Program-made: the position numbers and the translations under genes
DNA from: Amphritea opalescens
GTDB lineage: Bacteria > Pseudomonadota > Gammaproteobacteria > Pseudomonadales > Balneatricaceae
Reading direction: 5' to 3'
Length of the DNA: 64,000 nucleotides
Assembly: GCF_003957515.1 (NCBI RefSeq)
Contig: NZ_RQXW01000013.1
Coordinates: 40,156-104,155 of the forward strand
The notes under the pieces: generated by a model
Databases searched by the model: none
What the model was told of the DNA's origin: nothing
Seen by the model: the letters and a program-made list of their open reading frames with translations, nothing else
In this document: in pieces, positions 48,765 to 58,480 of the stretch
How the letters are laid out: each line of letters begins with the position of its first letter
Position numbering within the stretch: position 1 is the first letter of the stretch

Positions 48765-49202
48765 TTATACTTCCAGCAGAAAGGTGACTGGGCCATCATT
48801 GATTAGGCTGACCTGCATATTAGCCCCAAAAACGCCGGTAGCAACATCAGGATGCAGGGCGCGGGCCTGTTGTACAAAATAATCATAAAGCGCTTCCCCC
48901 TGTTGCGGGGTTGCCCCTTTAGAGAAACCTGGCCGCAGACCTTTGGCGGTGTCAGCGACGAGGGTGAACTGAGAGACGATCAGTAGTCCTCCTTCATGCT
49001 GTTGCAGGTTAAGGTTCATTTTGCCATCCGCGTCGCTGAACATTCGGTAATGCAGAATTTTCTGCAACAGTTTATCGGCACAGGCTTCGTCATCGTTTTT
49101 TTCAACCCCTAACAATACCAATGTGCCGCCGCCAATCTCCCCATGGCGTTCGCCGGCAATATCAACCGAGGCGGAGCTGACCCGCTGAATAAGTGCTTTC
49201 AA
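48765..49202 (-). CDS. dtd: D-aminoacyl-tRNA deacylase
   Basis: A 145-residue editing enzyme that hydrolyses D-aminoacyl- and Gly-tRNA(Ala). It has the family start [15 protein letters not shown], the active-site strand [13 protein letters not shown], the cross-subunit Gly-cisPro motif in [10 protein letters not shown], and YDYFVQQAR. It lies in a leftward operon with proline iminopeptidase upstream and the AEC transporter downstream. Confidence 0.95.
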   Translation of the reverse strand: MKALIQRVSSASVDIAGERHGEIGGGTLVLLGVEKNDDEACADKLLQKILHYRMFSDADGKMNLNLQQHEGGLLIVSQFTLVADTAKGLRPGFSKGATPQQGEALYDYFVQQARALHPDVATGVFGANMQVSLINDGPVTFLLEV

Positions 49203-49230
49203 CTGTATTCCTTATTATTATGACTGACGA

Positions 49231-50181
49231 CTAGGCTTTTGAGAGTGAAAACTGTTTCGTCGCTTTGATCAGGTTATCGGTGATACCCGGCTCAAACGCG
49301 CTGTGCCCCGCATCTCTAACGATGTGGAGTTCTGCTTGAGGTAGCGCCTGTTGCAAGGCAAAAGCTTGCTCAATTGGGCATACCATATCATAACGGCCAT
49401 GTACGATGACGGTCGGGATATGTTGAATCTTATGGGCATCGCGGATGATCTGATTGGTGTCGATAAAGGCCTTGTTGATAAAGTAGTGGGCTTCTATTCG
49501 AGCCATCGCCAGAGCAATATGGGGAGCACCAAAATGATCGACGACATCGTTGTTCGGATTCAGTGTTGAACAGCGGCCTTCCCAAATAGACCAAGCCTTG
49601 GCGGCAGACATTCGGGCAATATCGTTATCCGATGTCAGGCGTTGATAGTAAGCCTGCAACATATCGCCACGTTCCTGCGCGGGAATAACTTTTTGATATT
49701 CCTGCCAGTAGTCGGGGAATATAGCGCTGGCGCCTTCTTGATAGAACCAATGAATATCCCGTTCACGGCAGAGAAAGATACCCCGTAGAATCATGCCGGA
49801 TACCCGTTCAGGAAAGCTTTCGGCGTAGAGTAAGCTTAGGGTTGAACCCCAAGAGCCGCCAAACAGTAGCCACTGATCGATATTAAGATATTCACGAATC
49901 TTTTCGATATCACCGATGAGCTGTTGCGTATTGTTGTCTGTGAGTTCGGCATGGGGTGTCGATTGTCCACAACCACGCTGGTCGAACAGAATAATACGGT
50001 ATTTTTCAGGATCAAAGAATTTTCGATGAGTGCCGCTGGTGCCGCCACCGGGTCCGCCATGTATAAACAGAACAGGTATGCCTTGGGCGTTGCCACTCTC
50101 TTCAACATAGAGTGTATGCAGATCATCAACAGCCAGTTGGTGCTGTTTGTAGGGATTGATATCAGGAAAGAGGATGTTCAT
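49231..50181 (-). CDS. pip: Proline iminopeptidase
   Basis: An alpha/beta hydrolase of 316 residues releasing N-terminal proline. The oxyanion region is LFIHGGPGGGT, nucleophile Ser in FGGSWGSTLSLLYAE, Asp in VHGRYDMVCP and His in RDAGHSAFEPG. Length and order match the S33 family. It is the first gene of the pip-dtd-AEC group. A strong inverted repeat separates it from typA upstream. Confidence 0.93.
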   Translation of the reverse strand: MNILFPDINPYKQHQLAVDDLHTLYVEESGNAQGIPVLFIHGGPGGGTSGTHRKFFDPEKYRIILFDQRGCGQSTPHAELTDNNTQQLIGDIEKIREYLNIDQWLLFGGSWGSTLSLLYAESFPERVSGMILRGIFLCRERDIHWFYQEGASAIFPDYWQEYQKVIPAQERGDMLQAYYQRLTSDNDIARMSAAKAWSIWEGRCSTLNPNNDVVDHFGAPHIALAMARIEAHYFINKAFIDTNQIIRDAHKIQHIPTVIVHGRYDMVCPIEQAFALQQALPQAELHIVRDAGHSAFEPGITDNLIKATKQFSLSKA

Positions 50182-50220
50182 CTTAGGTGCGTCCTTGTGA
50201 GCTGACAGACACCAAGATTA

Positions 50221-50251
50221 TAGCTCGGAACAGTGGCCACTGTCCGAGCTA
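50221..50251. repeat. 31-bp near-perfect inverted repeat between typA and pip
   Basis: Outer arms TAGCTCGG/CCGAGCTA and inner arms ACAGTGG/CCACTGT give a 15-bp stem with one bulged A and essentially no loop. It is not followed by a T-run in either direction. It could be an mRNA-end stabiliser for typA, a cruciform-forming site or a protein-binding site. Confidence 0.75.
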
Positions 50252-50282
50252 TTTACGTGCAGAAGTAATTAAACGAGGGTGT

Positions 50283-52100
50283 TTATTTACCTGAACGAGA
50301 GTAGCGTTTCCGCTCGTTTTCAGTCAGCAACTTCTTACGGATGCGGATAGAAACTGGAGTTACTTCGACTAGCTCATCATCTTCGATGAAATCCAGCGCT
50401 TGTTCCAGCGTAAAGCGAACCGGCGGAGTCAACTGAATGTTTTCGTCAGTACCGGAAGCACGTACGTTGGTTAGTTGCTTACCTTTGATTGGGTTTACCG
50501 CAAGGTCGTTGCTACGGCTGTGAATACCCAGAATCATACCTTCATAAACTTCGATATTGGGTTCAACGCACAGGCGGCCACGTTCTTGCAAGTTCCAGAG
50601 TGAGTAACCCAGTGCTTTACCAGTTACCATTGATACCAGCACACCGTTGTTACGGCTGATCACTTCACCCTCTTTAACTTCACCGTAGTGGTCAAAGACA
50701 GAAGTCATGATACCGGTACCGGATGTCATGGTCAGGAACTGTGAACGGAAACCGATCAGTCCACGAGATGGGATAAGGAACGTCAGACGTACACGGCCTT
50801 TGCCGTCTACTTCCATATTGTTCATATCGCCACGGCGCTTGCCTAGTTCTTCAATGATGTTACCTTGATGCTGTTCTTCAACATCGATCATCACGGTTTC
50901 GAAAGGCTCGTGGGTTTTACCGTCAACTTCTTTCTGAATTACTTCAGGACGGGACACACCCAGCTCGAAGCCTTCACGACGCATGGATTCGATCAGTACG
51001 GACAGGTGTAACTCACCACGGCCAGAAACTTTGAACTTCTCAGGAGAGTCGCCCTGTTCAACGCGCAGTGCAACGTTGTGAATCAGTTCGCGATCCAGAC
51101 GATCTTTGATGTTACGGCTAGTGACGTATTTACCATCTTTACCGGCAAAAGGAGAATCGTTTACCTGGAAAGTCATGGAAACGGTTGGCTCATCGACAGA
51201 CAGTGGCGGTAGCGCTTCAACCGTCGCTGGATCACATAGCGTATCGGAGATGTTAAGTGCATCAATACCGGTGATACAGATAATATCGCCCGCTTGAGCT
51301 GTTTCAACTTCAACACGATCTAGGCCAAGGTAGCCCATGATCTTCTGAACTTTACCGTTACGGACATTGCCGTCGCGGTCGATGATTTTAACCATTTGGT
51401 TCAGTTTAACCGAACCGCGGCTCACACGGCCTACACCGATAACGCCAACATAGCTGTTGTAATCCAATGCAGAGATCTGCATCTGGAATGGACCGTCGGT
51501 ATCAACCTGTGGTGGATTAACGTGTTCAATGATCGCTTCAAATAGCGGAGTCATATCATCGGCTAATGCATCAGGCTCTTTACCCGCAACACCATTCAGT
51601 GCAGAAGCATAGATGATAGGGAAGTCTAGCTGTTCGTCGGTTGCACCGAGGCTGTCAAACAGGTCAAACACCTGATCGATAACGTAGTCTGGGCGTGAAC
51701 CCGGACGGTCAACCTTGTTAACAACAACGATAGGACGCAAGCCTTGTTCGAAGGCTTTTTGTGTCACGAAACGTGTTTGAGGCATTGGGCCATCAACCGC
51801 ATCAACCAAGAGGCATACGCAATCAACCATTGACAGAACCCGTTCTACTTCGCCACCAAAGTCGGCGTGTCCGGGGGTGTCTACGATGTTGATGTGGTAA
51901 TCATTCCACTCGATGGCAGTGTTCTTAGCCAGAATGGTGATACCGCGTTCTTTCTCTTGATCATTGGAGTCCATGATCCGTTCAGTGCCTTCGTCGCGAC
52001 GTCCCAGCGTACCGGACTGAGAAAGCAGTTTATCAACCAGAGTGGTTTTACCATGGTCAACGTGGGCAATAATTGCGATGTTTCTTAATTTTTCGATCAC
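50283..52100 (-). CDS. typA: Ribosome-associated GTPase TypA/BipA
   Basis: A translational GTPase of 605 residues involved in ribosome assembly and stress adaptation. It has G1 AHVDHGKTT, the switch I region EERGITI, G3 [12 protein letters not shown] and G4 [11 protein letters not shown]-like domains II, III and V follow, and the BipA-specific C-terminal domain has [13 protein letters not shown]. The start is GTG 52100, which gives the canonical N-terminus; upstream in-frame codons would add 13 unconserved residues. Confidence 0.95.
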   Translation of the reverse strand: MIEKLRNIAIIAHVDHGKTTLVDKLLSQSGTLGRRDEGTERIMDSNDQEKERGITILAKNTAIEWNDYHINIVDTPGHADFGGEVERVLSMVDCVCLLVDAVDGPMPQTRFVTQKAFEQGLRPIVVVNKVDRPGSRPDYVIDQVFDLFDSLGATDEQLDFPIIYASALNGVAGKEPDALADDMTPLFEAIIEHVNPPQVDTDGPFQMQISALDYNSYVGVIGVGRVSRGSVKLNQMVKIIDRDGNVRNGKVQKIMGYLGLDRVEVETAQAGDIICITGIDALNISDTLCDPATVEALPPLSVDEPTVSMTFQVNDSPFAGKDGKYVTSRNIKDRLDRELIHNVALRVEQGDSPEKFKVSGRGELHLSVLIESMRREGFELGVSRPEVIQKEVDGKTHEPFETVMIDVEEQHQGNIIEELGKRRGDMNNMEVDGKGRVRLTFLIPSRGLIGFRSQFLTMTSGTGIMTSVFDHYGEVKEGEVISRNNGVLVSMVTGKALGYSLWNLQERGRLCVEPNIEVYEGMILGIHSRSNDLAVNPIKGKQLTNVRASGTDENIQLTPPVRFTLEQALDFIEDDELVEVTPVSIRIRKKLLTENERKRYSRSGK

Positions 52101-52307
52101 GTCTGGGAACCTGTGCAGACAAATTTTAGAAGCGCACATTATACATGAGTTATCAGGTCGCTGCGTCTTTCTTATGTAGAGAATAGTAAAAATAGTTTTT
52201 TTTCCGGTTTGGCGATCTCTTTTAGAGGATAAGTCTTATGGGTTAGCGTATTATGAAGGCACCTTTTTGAGGCAGTAAGAATCGAGGTAAATCGGGAAAA
52301 TATAGCC

Positions 52308-52324
52308 TGCACTCTTTTGGTTCG
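52308..52324. promoter_or_regulatory. NtrC-type enhancer site 1 (upstream of glnA)
   Basis: TGCACTCTTTTGGTTCG matches the NtrC consensus TGCACYAAAATGGTGCA in the TGCAC and TGGT parts. Its centre is near -141 from the predicted start. Confidence 0.72.
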
Positions 52325-52338
52325 ATATCTAGTTTTCG

Positions 52339-52355
52339 TGCTCTGTTTTGGTTCG
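52339..52355. promoter_or_regulatory. NtrC-type enhancer site 2 (upstream of glnA)
   Basis: TGCTCTGTTTTGGTTCG, 31 bp (about three helical turns) from site 1 and centred near -110. It is weaker at the fourth base, but the shared TTTTGGTTCG core and phasing support it. Confidence 0.68.
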
Positions 52356-52429
52356 CTAATTAGGATGGATATTGTATCAAATTCGACCAAAGCCGCTGTT
52401 TATCGCGTGTTTTCGGTGCTTATATTGAC

Positions 52430-52445
52430 TGGCATACCTCTTGCT
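52430..52445 (+). promoter_or_regulatory. Sigma-54 promoter of glnA
   Basis: TGGCATACCTCTTGCT fits the -24/-12 consensus TGGCAC-N5-TTGCW, with exact GG-to-GC spacing. Predicted start is near 52457, about 85 bp before the glnA ATG. Confidence 0.85.
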
Positions 52446-52540
52446 GCTTAAAAGCGTAATAAGCCTAACTGATTGGACTGTGAACGAGTCTTTTGTAATT
52501 GGTTAGGGGTCTGGCAATATAATCGAGTGGAGAAAGTCAA

Positions 52541-53944
52541 ATGTCAGAGACTCTGAATCTGATCAAAGAACATGATGTTAAGTGGGTCGACATGCGTTTT
52601 ACCGACACGCACGGTAAAGAGCAGCACGTTACGATTCCAGTAACCGAAATTAATGAAGACTTCTTCGAAGAAGGCAAAATGTTTGATGGTTCGTCCATCG
52701 GCGGCTGGAAAGGGATTAATGAGTCTGACATGATTCTGCAGCCAGACGATTCTGCTTCTGTGATGGATCCGTTTGCTGAAGACTCTACCATTATTGTTCG
52801 TTGTAATATCGTAGAGCCTACAACGGGTCAGGGTTATGAGCGTGATCCACGTTCTGTTGCTAAGCGTGCTGAAGCTTACCTGAAATCTACCGGTATTGCG
52901 GATACCGCTATCTTTGGTCCAGAACCAGAATTCTTCGTGTTTGATGAAGTTAAATGGCACGCTGATATCAGTGGTTGCGGCTACTCAATCGGTTCTGAAG
53001 AAGCATCTTGGTCAACTAACAGCAACTTCGAAGGTGGTAACACCGGTCACCGTCCACGGGTAAAAGGGGGTTACTTCCCAGTACCGCCGGTTGATTCCCT
53101 GCATGATCTGCGTGCCGCTATGTGTGATGCGATGACGGCGATGGGATTGACCATCGAAGTACATCACCACGAAGTAGCAACCGCTGGCCAATGTGAAATC
53201 GGTGTAGGTCCTAACACTTTGACAGCTAAGGCTGATGAAGTGCAGATTCTGAAATACTGCGTACATAATGTTGCACATGCCTACGGCAAAACAGCAACCT
53301 TTATGCCTAAGCCTCTGGTAGGTGATAACGGTTCTGGTATGCATGTTCACCAATCACTGTCTAAAGATGGCGTTAACATCTTCCACGGCGATGCTTATGC
53401 GGGCATGAGCGAAACAGCTCTGTTCTACATTGGGGGTATTATCAAGCATGCGAAAGCGCTGAACGCTCTGACCAACGCATCTACCAATGCTTACAAGCGT
53501 TTGGTTCCTGGTTTTGAAGCGCCTGTTATGTTGGCATACTCTGCCCGTAACCGTTCTGCTTCTATCCGTATTCCATACGTAACGAACCCTAAAGCTTATC
53601 GCATCGAGACTCGTTTCCCTGATCCATCAGCGAACCCATATCTGTGCTTTGCTTCATTGATGATGGCCGGTCTTGACGGTATCAAAAACAAGATCCACCC
53701 TGGCGATCCTGCTGATAAAGATCTATATGACCTGCCTGCTGAAGAAGCACTGGCTATTCCAACGGTTGCAGCTTCTTTTGAAGAAGCGTTGGCCGCTTTG
53801 GATCAGGACCGTGAGTTCTTGACTGCCGGTGGTGTATTCACTGACGACATGATCGATGCTTATATCGCTCTGAAAACTGAAGAGTGTCAGAAAATAAGCC
53901 AGACCACTCACCCTGTTGAGTTTGATCTGTACTACTCAGTTTAA
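52541..53944 (+). CDS. glnA: Glutamine synthetase type I
   Basis: Makes glutamine from glutamate, ammonia and ATP. The 467-residue GSI-beta subunit has beta-grasp [26 protein letters not shown], metal-binding [11 protein letters not shown] and NRSASIRIP. The adenylylation loop has Tyr396 in [10 protein letters not shown], so GlnE-type control is expected. Transcription should respond to nitrogen limitation through the sigma-54 promoter and NtrC sites upstream. ntrB and ntrC follow on the same strand after a terminator. Confidence 0.97.
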   Translation: MSETLNLIKEHDVKWVDMRFTDTHGKEQHVTIPVTEINEDFFEEGKMFDGSSIGGWKGINESDMILQPDDSASVMDPFAEDSTIIVRCNIVEPTTGQGYERDPRSVAKRAEAYLKSTGIADTAIFGPEPEFFVFDEVKWHADISGCGYSIGSEEASWSTNSNFEGGNTGHRPRVKGGYFPVPPVDSLHDLRAAMCDAMTAMGLTIEVHHHEVATAGQCEIGVGPNTLTAKADEVQILKYCVHNVAHAYGKTATFMPKPLVGDNGSGMHVHQSLSKDGVNIFHGDAYAGMSETALFYIGGIIKHAKALNALTNASTNAYKRLVPGFEAPVMLAYSARNRSASIRIPYVTNPKAYRIETRFPDPSANPYLCFASLMMAGLDGIKNKIHPGDPADKDLYDLPAEEALAIPTVAASFEEALAALDQDREFLTAGGVFTDDMIDAYIALKTEECQKISQTTHPVEFDLYYSV

Positions 53945-53968
53945 TTCCTTGCGAATCGACTGATAATA

Positions 53969-53996
53969 AGGCCTCCGATCTGGAGGCTTTTTTTTG
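53969..53996 (+). terminator. Terminator of glnA
   Basis: GCCTCC-gatct-GGAGGC is followed by nine T. Confidence 0.92.
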
Positions 53997-54010
53997 GCTT
54001 TGATTTTATG

Positions 54011-54027
54011 TGCACCGATTTGGTGCG
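54011..54027. promoter_or_regulatory. NtrC-type site overlapping the ntrB promoter
   Basis: TGCACCGATTTGGTGCG is an almost perfect dyad matching the NtrC consensus better than either glnA site. It covers the -35 of the predicted ntrB promoter, the position used for NtrC repression at glnLp in enterics. Confidence 0.78.
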
Positions 54028-54047
54028 TTTCGTGCTATGCTTATCAT
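54020..54047 (+). promoter_or_regulatory. Predicted sigma-70 promoter of ntrBC
   Basis: TTGGTG (54020-54025), 16-bp spacer, TATCAT (54042-54047). It is moderate by itself; the overlapping NtrC-type dyad strengthens the call. Confidence 0.55.
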
Positions 54048-54188
54048 TAGCCTAAAGCGGTTGTGGGGCTTGAATGGCTGTGATTCCCCGAATCTGTGCT
54101 TATTTTTATTTATGCACTGAGTTGGTTTACTTTTTGCAGATATCTTTATCACCGTCGTATTCGTTTAGTTAAACGGAATAATGGCAAG

Positions 54189-55274
54189 ATGAGAGGCATG
54201 ACATCGAAGATGAATTCACCTGATTTACATAAACATATTTTAGATAGCCTGACGACGGCGACGGTGTTGGTCGATGATCAGTTGCAGTTGGTCTACATGA
54301 ATCCGTCTGCTGAGATGTTGCTTGAATCCAGTGCTCGTCGTCTGCGTCAATTACCTTTTCATGATTGGTTTCTTGTTGATGATGATCAGAACGCACTCGC
54401 AGCGGCACTTGAGATGGGTCATCCCTTTACTAAGCGCGAAGCCAAGTTAGTTACGTTGGCCGGTCATGAGATCACCATCGATTACAGTGTTAATCCTATG
54501 CCGCAGCAGTATGGCCGATTGGTGTTGATTGAACTGACGCCACGGGATCGGTTAATTCGGATTTCGCGGGAAGAGGAGCTGTTGAGTAATCATGAAACGA
54601 TCATCTCCTTGGTTAAAGGGCTTGCCCATGAGATTAAAAACCCATTAGGTGGCTTGCGTGGTGCAGCGCAGTTGCTTGAGCGAGAGCTGCCGGATGAGGG
54701 CTTGCATGATTATACCCGCGTGATTATTGACGAGGCCGATCGCTTAAGAAACCTCGTTGATCGAATGTTAGGCCCCCATAAAATGCCACGGATGGAAGAG
54801 GTTAATATCCATTCCATATTGGAACATGTGAGTAGTTTGGTCGGGGCTGAAGTAGGCAACGAGGTGTCGATTCAAAAAGATTATGATCCTAGTTTGCCCG
54901 AGTTTATGGGGGATCGTGAGCAACTGATACAAGCGGTGCTGAACATCGTTAGAAATGGCATGCAGGCATTACAGGAATCGGCGACTGAGCAGCCGAAAAT
55001 TATATTGCGTACCCGCGTTATTCGTAATTTGACCTTAGGTGCCGAGATGCACCGGTTAGTGTGTTGTGTCGAGATAACGGATAACGGTCCGGGCATACCT
55101 AAAGCGCTGCGCCAGAAAATTTTCTATCCGATGGTGAGTGGCCGTGCCGTGGGTACTGGGCTGGGGCTTTCCATCGCGCAATCTGTATTAGCAAAACACC
55201 GGGGGCTGATTGAGTGTCGCAGCGTTCCGGGAGAAACCTGTTTTCAACTATTAATACCACTGGAGCAACAATGA
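54189..55274 (+). CDS. glnL: Nitrogen regulation sensor kinase NtrB
   Basis: A cytosolic kinase/phosphatase of about 361 residues acting on NtrC under PII control. The PAS domain is at about 20-120 (LDSLTTATVLVDDQLQLVYM), the phosphoacceptor box GLAHEIKNPLGGLRGAAQ, N box NIVRNGMQALQES, and G boxes DNGPGIP and GTGLGLSIAQSVL. The start is uncertain: ATGs at 54189, 54198 and 54210 are all possible. A GTG at 54096 would add a hydrophobic leader not typical of NtrB. The stop overlaps the ntrC start. Confidence 0.92.
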   Translation: MRGMTSKMNSPDLHKHILDSLTTATVLVDDQLQLVYMNPSAEMLLESSARRLRQLPFHDWFLVDDDQNALAAALEMGHPFTKREAKLVTLAGHEITIDYSVNPMPQQYGRLVLIELTPRDRLIRISREEELLSNHETIISLVKGLAHEIKNPLGGLRGAAQLLERELPDEGLHDYTRVIIDEADRLRNLVDRMLGPHKMPRMEEVNIHSILEHVSSLVGAEVGNEVSIQKDYDPSLPEFMGDREQLIQAVLNIVRNGMQALQESATEQPKIILRTRVIRNLTLGAEMHRLVCCVEITDNGPGIPKALRQKIFYPMVSGRAVGTGLGLSIAQSVLAKHRGLIECRSVPGETCFQLLIPLEQQ

Positions 55275-56698
55275 TGACTAAGGCAGCATCTGTCTGGATT
55301 GTAGATGATGATCGTTCAATTCGTTGGGTAATGGACAAGGCCCTCTCCAGTGAAGGGGTTAGGGTAACACTGTTTGAGAGCGGCGATAGTATGCTGCAAC
55401 AACTGCAGCGTGAGTCGCCTGACGTTGTGGTTAGTGATATTCGGATGCCCGGTATCAATGGCCTAGAGCTGTTGGAACGCGTCAACGAAGAACATCCTGA
55501 ATTACCCATTATTATTATGACGGCGCATTCCGATCTGGATAGTGCCGTGGCGTCTTATAAAGGGGGGGCCTTTGAGTACCTGCCTAAGCCGTTTGATATT
55601 GATGAAGCGGCAGCGCTCGTTATGCGGGCGGTAGAGCACGCGCGGGAACAGCAACAGCAGCGGGGCGAAGAGCCTGAACCGCAGACTGAAATTATCGGCG
55701 AAGCACCGGCCATGCAGGAGGTATTTCGGGCGATTGGGCGGTTGTCTCAATCGAATATCACCGTGATGATCAATGGTGAATCGGGTACCGGTAAAGAGTT
55801 GGTGGCGAATGCCTTGCATCAGCATAGCCCACGTGCGGCGAAGTCGTTCATTCCTTTGAATATGGCGGCTATTCCCAAAGATCTAATAGAATCTGAACTC
55901 TTTGGTCATGAGAAAGGCGCCTTTACCGGTGCTGCTTCAGCCCGTCCTGGGCGTTTTGAGCAGGCGGACGGCGGCACCTTGTTTCTCGATGAGATCGGGG
56001 ATATGCCCGCCGACACTCAAACGCGCTTGTTGCGAGTGCTCGCCGAAGGTGAGTTCTATCGGGTGGGAGGGCATACTTCGGTGAAGGTGGATGTGCGTAT
56101 TATTGCGGCGACCCATCAAGACCTTGAGCGGTTGGTGCAGGAAGGGCGTTTCCGTGAGGATCTATTTCACCGTCTGAATGTTATCCGTATTCATATTCCT
56201 AAGCTGGCAGAGCGGCGGGAAGATATCCCCCGTTTGACGCGGCATTTCTTGCAAAGCTCTGCGGAAGAGTTGAGTGTTGAATCCAAACTGTTACATCCCG
56301 ATACCGAGGTGTTTTTGAGTACCTTGCCTTGGCCGGGTAATGTACGTCAGTTAGAAAACACCTGTCGCTGGTTGACGGTGATGGCGTCTGGGCGCGAAGT
56401 CTTGGTCGGTGATCTGCCCCCTGAGCTGCTGGAGCAGACCGGTGATGAGCAGGTTGTTACCTCTAATTGGGAAAAAGCCCTGCGCAATTGGGCTGAAAAA
56501 CAGTTACAGCAAGGCTCAACATCTATTTTGGACACGGCGGTGCCGGCGTTTGAGAAAATCATGATTGAAGCGGCCTTGAAGCAAACGGCGGGGCGCCGTC
56601 GTGATGCCTCGTTGTTGCTGGGTTGGGGGCGCAATACCCTGACGCGGAAGATTAAAGAGTTAGGTATGGATGATGTGCCTGAAACAATAGAGGAATAA
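55271..56698 (+). CDS. glnG: Nitrogen regulation response regulator NtrC
   Basis: A sigma-54 activator of 475 residues. The receiver domain has VWIVDDDRSIRWV and the phospho-Asp in VVVSDIRMPG. The AAA+ domain has Walker A GESGTGKE, the sigma-54-contacting GAFTGA loop (EKGAFTGAA) and Walker B GGTLFLDEIGDM. The C-terminal Fis-type helix-turn-helix reads RRRDASLLLGWGRNTLTRKIKEL. ATG 55271 has GGAG 5 bp upstream; the adjacent ATG 55274 is equally possible. It overlaps ntrB, so the pair is co-translated. Confidence 0.95.
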   Translation: MMTKAASVWIVDDDRSIRWVMDKALSSEGVRVTLFESGDSMLQQLQRESPDVVVSDIRMPGINGLELLERVNEEHPELPIIIMTAHSDLDSAVASYKGGAFEYLPKPFDIDEAAALVMRAVEHAREQQQQRGEEPEPQTEIIGEAPAMQEVFRAIGRLSQSNITVMINGESGTGKELVANALHQHSPRAAKSFIPLNMAAIPKDLIESELFGHEKGAFTGAASARPGRFEQADGGTLFLDEIGDMPADTQTRLLRVLAEGEFYRVGGHTSVKVDVRIIAATHQDLERLVQEGRFREDLFHRLNVIRIHIPKLAERREDIPRLTRHFLQSSAEELSVESKLLHPDTEVFLSTLPWPGNVRQLENTCRWLTVMASGREVLVGDLPPELLEQTGDEQVVTSNWEKALRNWAEKQLQQGSTSILDTAVPAFEKIMIEAALKQTAGRRRDASLLLGWGRNTLTRKIKELGMDDVPETIEE

Positions 56699-56752
56699 TA
56701 TTCGCGCTGTTTCGGCTATAATCCCTGCCTCATTGTGAGTCAGGGATTTTTT

Positions 56753-57217
56753 ATGCTTCATGTTGTGCTTTACCAGCCGGAAATACCGCCCAATACCGGT
56801 AATATTATCCGTTTGTGCGCGAATACCGGATTTAAGTTGCACCTGATTGAGCCGTTAGGCTTTGATTTTGATGATAAAAAGTTGCGTCGTGCAGGGCTTG
56901 ATTATCATGAGTTTGCTCAGGTGGGGCGTTATCCCGACTTGCAGAGCTGTTTGGATGAGTTGTCGACGGGCACTATCTGGGCGCTCACCACGAAAGGGAG
57001 TCATCCCTATACCGGTGCGCATTTTGCTGCGGGAGATGTGTTGTTGTTTGGCCCAGAAACTCGAGGCTTGCCGGCCGAGGTGCTGGATAGTTTACCGCCT
57101 GAACAGCGGTTACGTTTACCGATGAAAGCCGAGAGTCGTAGTCTGAATCTATCGAATACCGTCGCGGTGGTCGTTTATGAGGCTTGGCGACAGCTGGACT
57201 TTTCCGAAGGCGCTTAA
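56753..57217 (+). CDS. trmL: tRNA (cytidine/uridine-2'-O-)-methyltransferase TrmL
   Basis: A SPOUT methyltransferase of 154 residues modifying wobble base 34 of tRNA-Leu. It has [20 protein letters not shown], the Arg/Asn motif 1, [15 protein letters not shown] (motif 2) and [21 protein letters not shown] (knot region, listed as motif 3; about residues 123-143). The AGGGA ribosome site supports ATG 56753 over an upstream GTG. It lies 54 bp after ntrC and faces secB. Confidence 0.95.
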   Translation: MLHVVLYQPEIPPNTGNIIRLCANTGFKLHLIEPLGFDFDDKKLRRAGLDYHEFAQVGRYPDLQSCLDELSTGTIWALTTKGSHPYTGAHFAAGDVLLFGPETRGLPAEVLDSLPPEQRLRLPMKAESRSLNLSNTVAVVVYEAWRQLDFSEGA

Positions 57218-57241
57218 ACTGTTTTAACAGTATTAGGGCAC

Positions 57242-57271
57242 AAAAAAACCGGACATATATCCGGTTTTTTT
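57242..57271. terminator. Bidirectional terminator between trmL and secB
   Basis: AAACCGGA-catata-TCCGGTTT is flanked by an A-run and a T-run and can serve both convergent genes. Confidence 0.93.
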
Positions 57272-57303
57272 ACGCCTAAGCCGTGAGCTTGGCGAGCACA
57301 GTA

Positions 57304-57786
57304 TTAGTGCTGTGGTGCTTCTTCGCTAGCTGCTTGAGCTTGCTGTTGCATCTGTTGTGCATACAGTGCATCAAAATTGACCGGAGATAGCATCAATGCT
57401 GGGAAGCTGCCTTTGTTAACCATATTATCAATCGCTTCACGCGCATATGGAAACAGAATGCTTGGGCAGAATGCGCCTAGTGTGTGATGCAGTTCTGCAT
57501 CGGCAAGGCCTGTAATTGTAAAGATACCTGCTTGCTGTACTTCGACCAGAAAGGCGGTGTCTTCATCATTCTTAGCGGTAACTGTCAGGGTCAGAACAAC
57601 CTCAAATACACCTTCGTCCAGTGTTGCCGTTGCTGAATTCATATCCAGATTGATTTCAGGCTTCCACTGTTGAGTGAATACTTTAGGTGAATTAGGTGCT
57701 TCGAAAGATGCATCTTTCAGATAAACACGCTGAATTGCAAACTGAGGGTTTTGTTGTTCTTGTGTGCTCTGATCGTTCTCTGCCAT
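57304..57786 (-). CDS. secB: Protein-export chaperone SecB
   Basis: A tetrameric export chaperone of 160 residues that keeps preproteins unfolded for SecA. Family motifs are [62 protein letters not shown] and [15 protein letters not shown]. It is the last gene of the leftward yibN-grxC-secB group. Confidence 0.96.
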   Translation of the reverse strand: MAENDQSTQEQQNPQFAIQRVYLKDASFEAPNSPKVFTQQWKPEINLDMNSATATLDEGVFEVVLTLTVTAKNDEDTAFLVEVQQAGIFTITGLADAELHHTLGAFCPSILFPYAREAIDNMVNKGSFPALMLSPVNFDALYAQQMQQQAQAASEEAPQH

Positions 57787-57809
57787 GGTTTTATATCCTG
57801 ATAATTGAA

Positions 57810-58064
57810 TTAATCAGCGAGTAACTTTTCTAGCTTGCCTTTTTGTTCTAAGGCAAACAGATCGTCACATCCGCCGACATGGAGTTCGTTGATAAAAATC
57901 TGCGGCACTGAGGTTCGGCCGCTGCGTTTAATCATCTCTTGCCGCGCACCGGAGACCGCTTCAACATTGATCTCAGTGTAAGCCGCGCCTTTGCTATCGA
58001 GTAGCATCTTGGCTCTGCGGCAAAAGGGGCACCAGCTATTGCTGTATAGTGTTATTTTCGCCAT
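57810..58064 (-). CDS. grxC: Glutaredoxin 3
   Basis: A small thiol reductase of 84 residues with the dithiol active site Cys12-Pro-Phe-Cys15 ([13 protein letters not shown]), the cis-Pro motif RTSVPQIFI and the glutathione-binding [13 protein letters not shown] rather than the commoner CPYC is a known variant. It lies 2 bp after yibN and 23 bp before secB. Confidence 0.95.
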   Translation of the reverse strand: MAKITLYSNSWCPFCRRAKMLLDSKGAAYTEINVEAVSGARQEMIKRSGRTSVPQIFINELHVGGCDDLFALEQKGKLEKLLAD

Positions 58065-58066
58065 GA

Positions 58067-58480
58067 CTATTTAATAACCGGTAGACTTTGTGATTTCCAT
58101 TCTGTCATGCCACCGGATAGGCGTACAACATTTTCAAAGCCGGCTGTTTTCAGCTTTTTGCTGACGGCACCGGCTGTCTGGCCGATATTGCAGACAACAA
58201 TAATGGGTTTCTGCTTATGCTTCTCCAGCTCGGTCATACGTGTGTCGAGTTCTGTGACCGGAATATGAACGGCATCGGTGATATGGCCGGTGACAAACTC
58301 TTTCTTCGGTCTGATATCTAGAATAACGGCATTGTCTTTATTGATCAGGCGGGTTGCTTCATGGGTACCCACTGACTTGCCTGCTTTATTCTGTTCGGTC
58401 CACAGCAACATCGCCAGGGTTAAAGCCCAAGCCGCTACCAGCATAATATTATTGGTGATGAAATCGAGCAGTTGTTCCAT
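58067..58480 (-). CDS. yibN: Membrane-anchored rhodanese-domain protein YibN
   Basis: A 137-residue protein with one N-terminal transmembrane helix (about 9-28) and a cytoplasmic rhodanese domain: VILDIRPKKEFVTGHITDAV, active loop CNIGQTAG with Cys97, FENVVRLSGGMTEW. The order yibN-grxC-secB opposite gpmI is conserved in gammaproteobacteria. YibN has been linked to the Sec machinery and YidC in E. coli. Confidence 0.9.
   Translation of the reverse strand: MEQLLDFITNNIMLVAAWALTLAMLLWTEQNKAGKSVGTHEATRLINKDNAVILDIRPKKEFVTGHITDAVHIPVTELDTRMTELEKHKQKPIIVVCNIGQTAGAVSKKLKTAGFENVVRLSGGMTEWKSQSLPVIK

Larger units (their letters stand above)
52101..52540. other. Intergenic region typA-glnA, regulatory region of glnA
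   Basis: About 440 bp. It holds the leftward typA promoter and, on the right, the nitrogen-control region of glnA: two NtrC-type sites and a sigma-54 promoter listed separately. No gene is supported; a 72-codon leftward frame here overlaps the regulatory sites. Confidence 0.75.

Noticed and set aside
52172..52390. A 72-codon leftward frame in the typA-glnA gap
   Set aside because: It overlaps the NtrC-type sites and has no translation signal.
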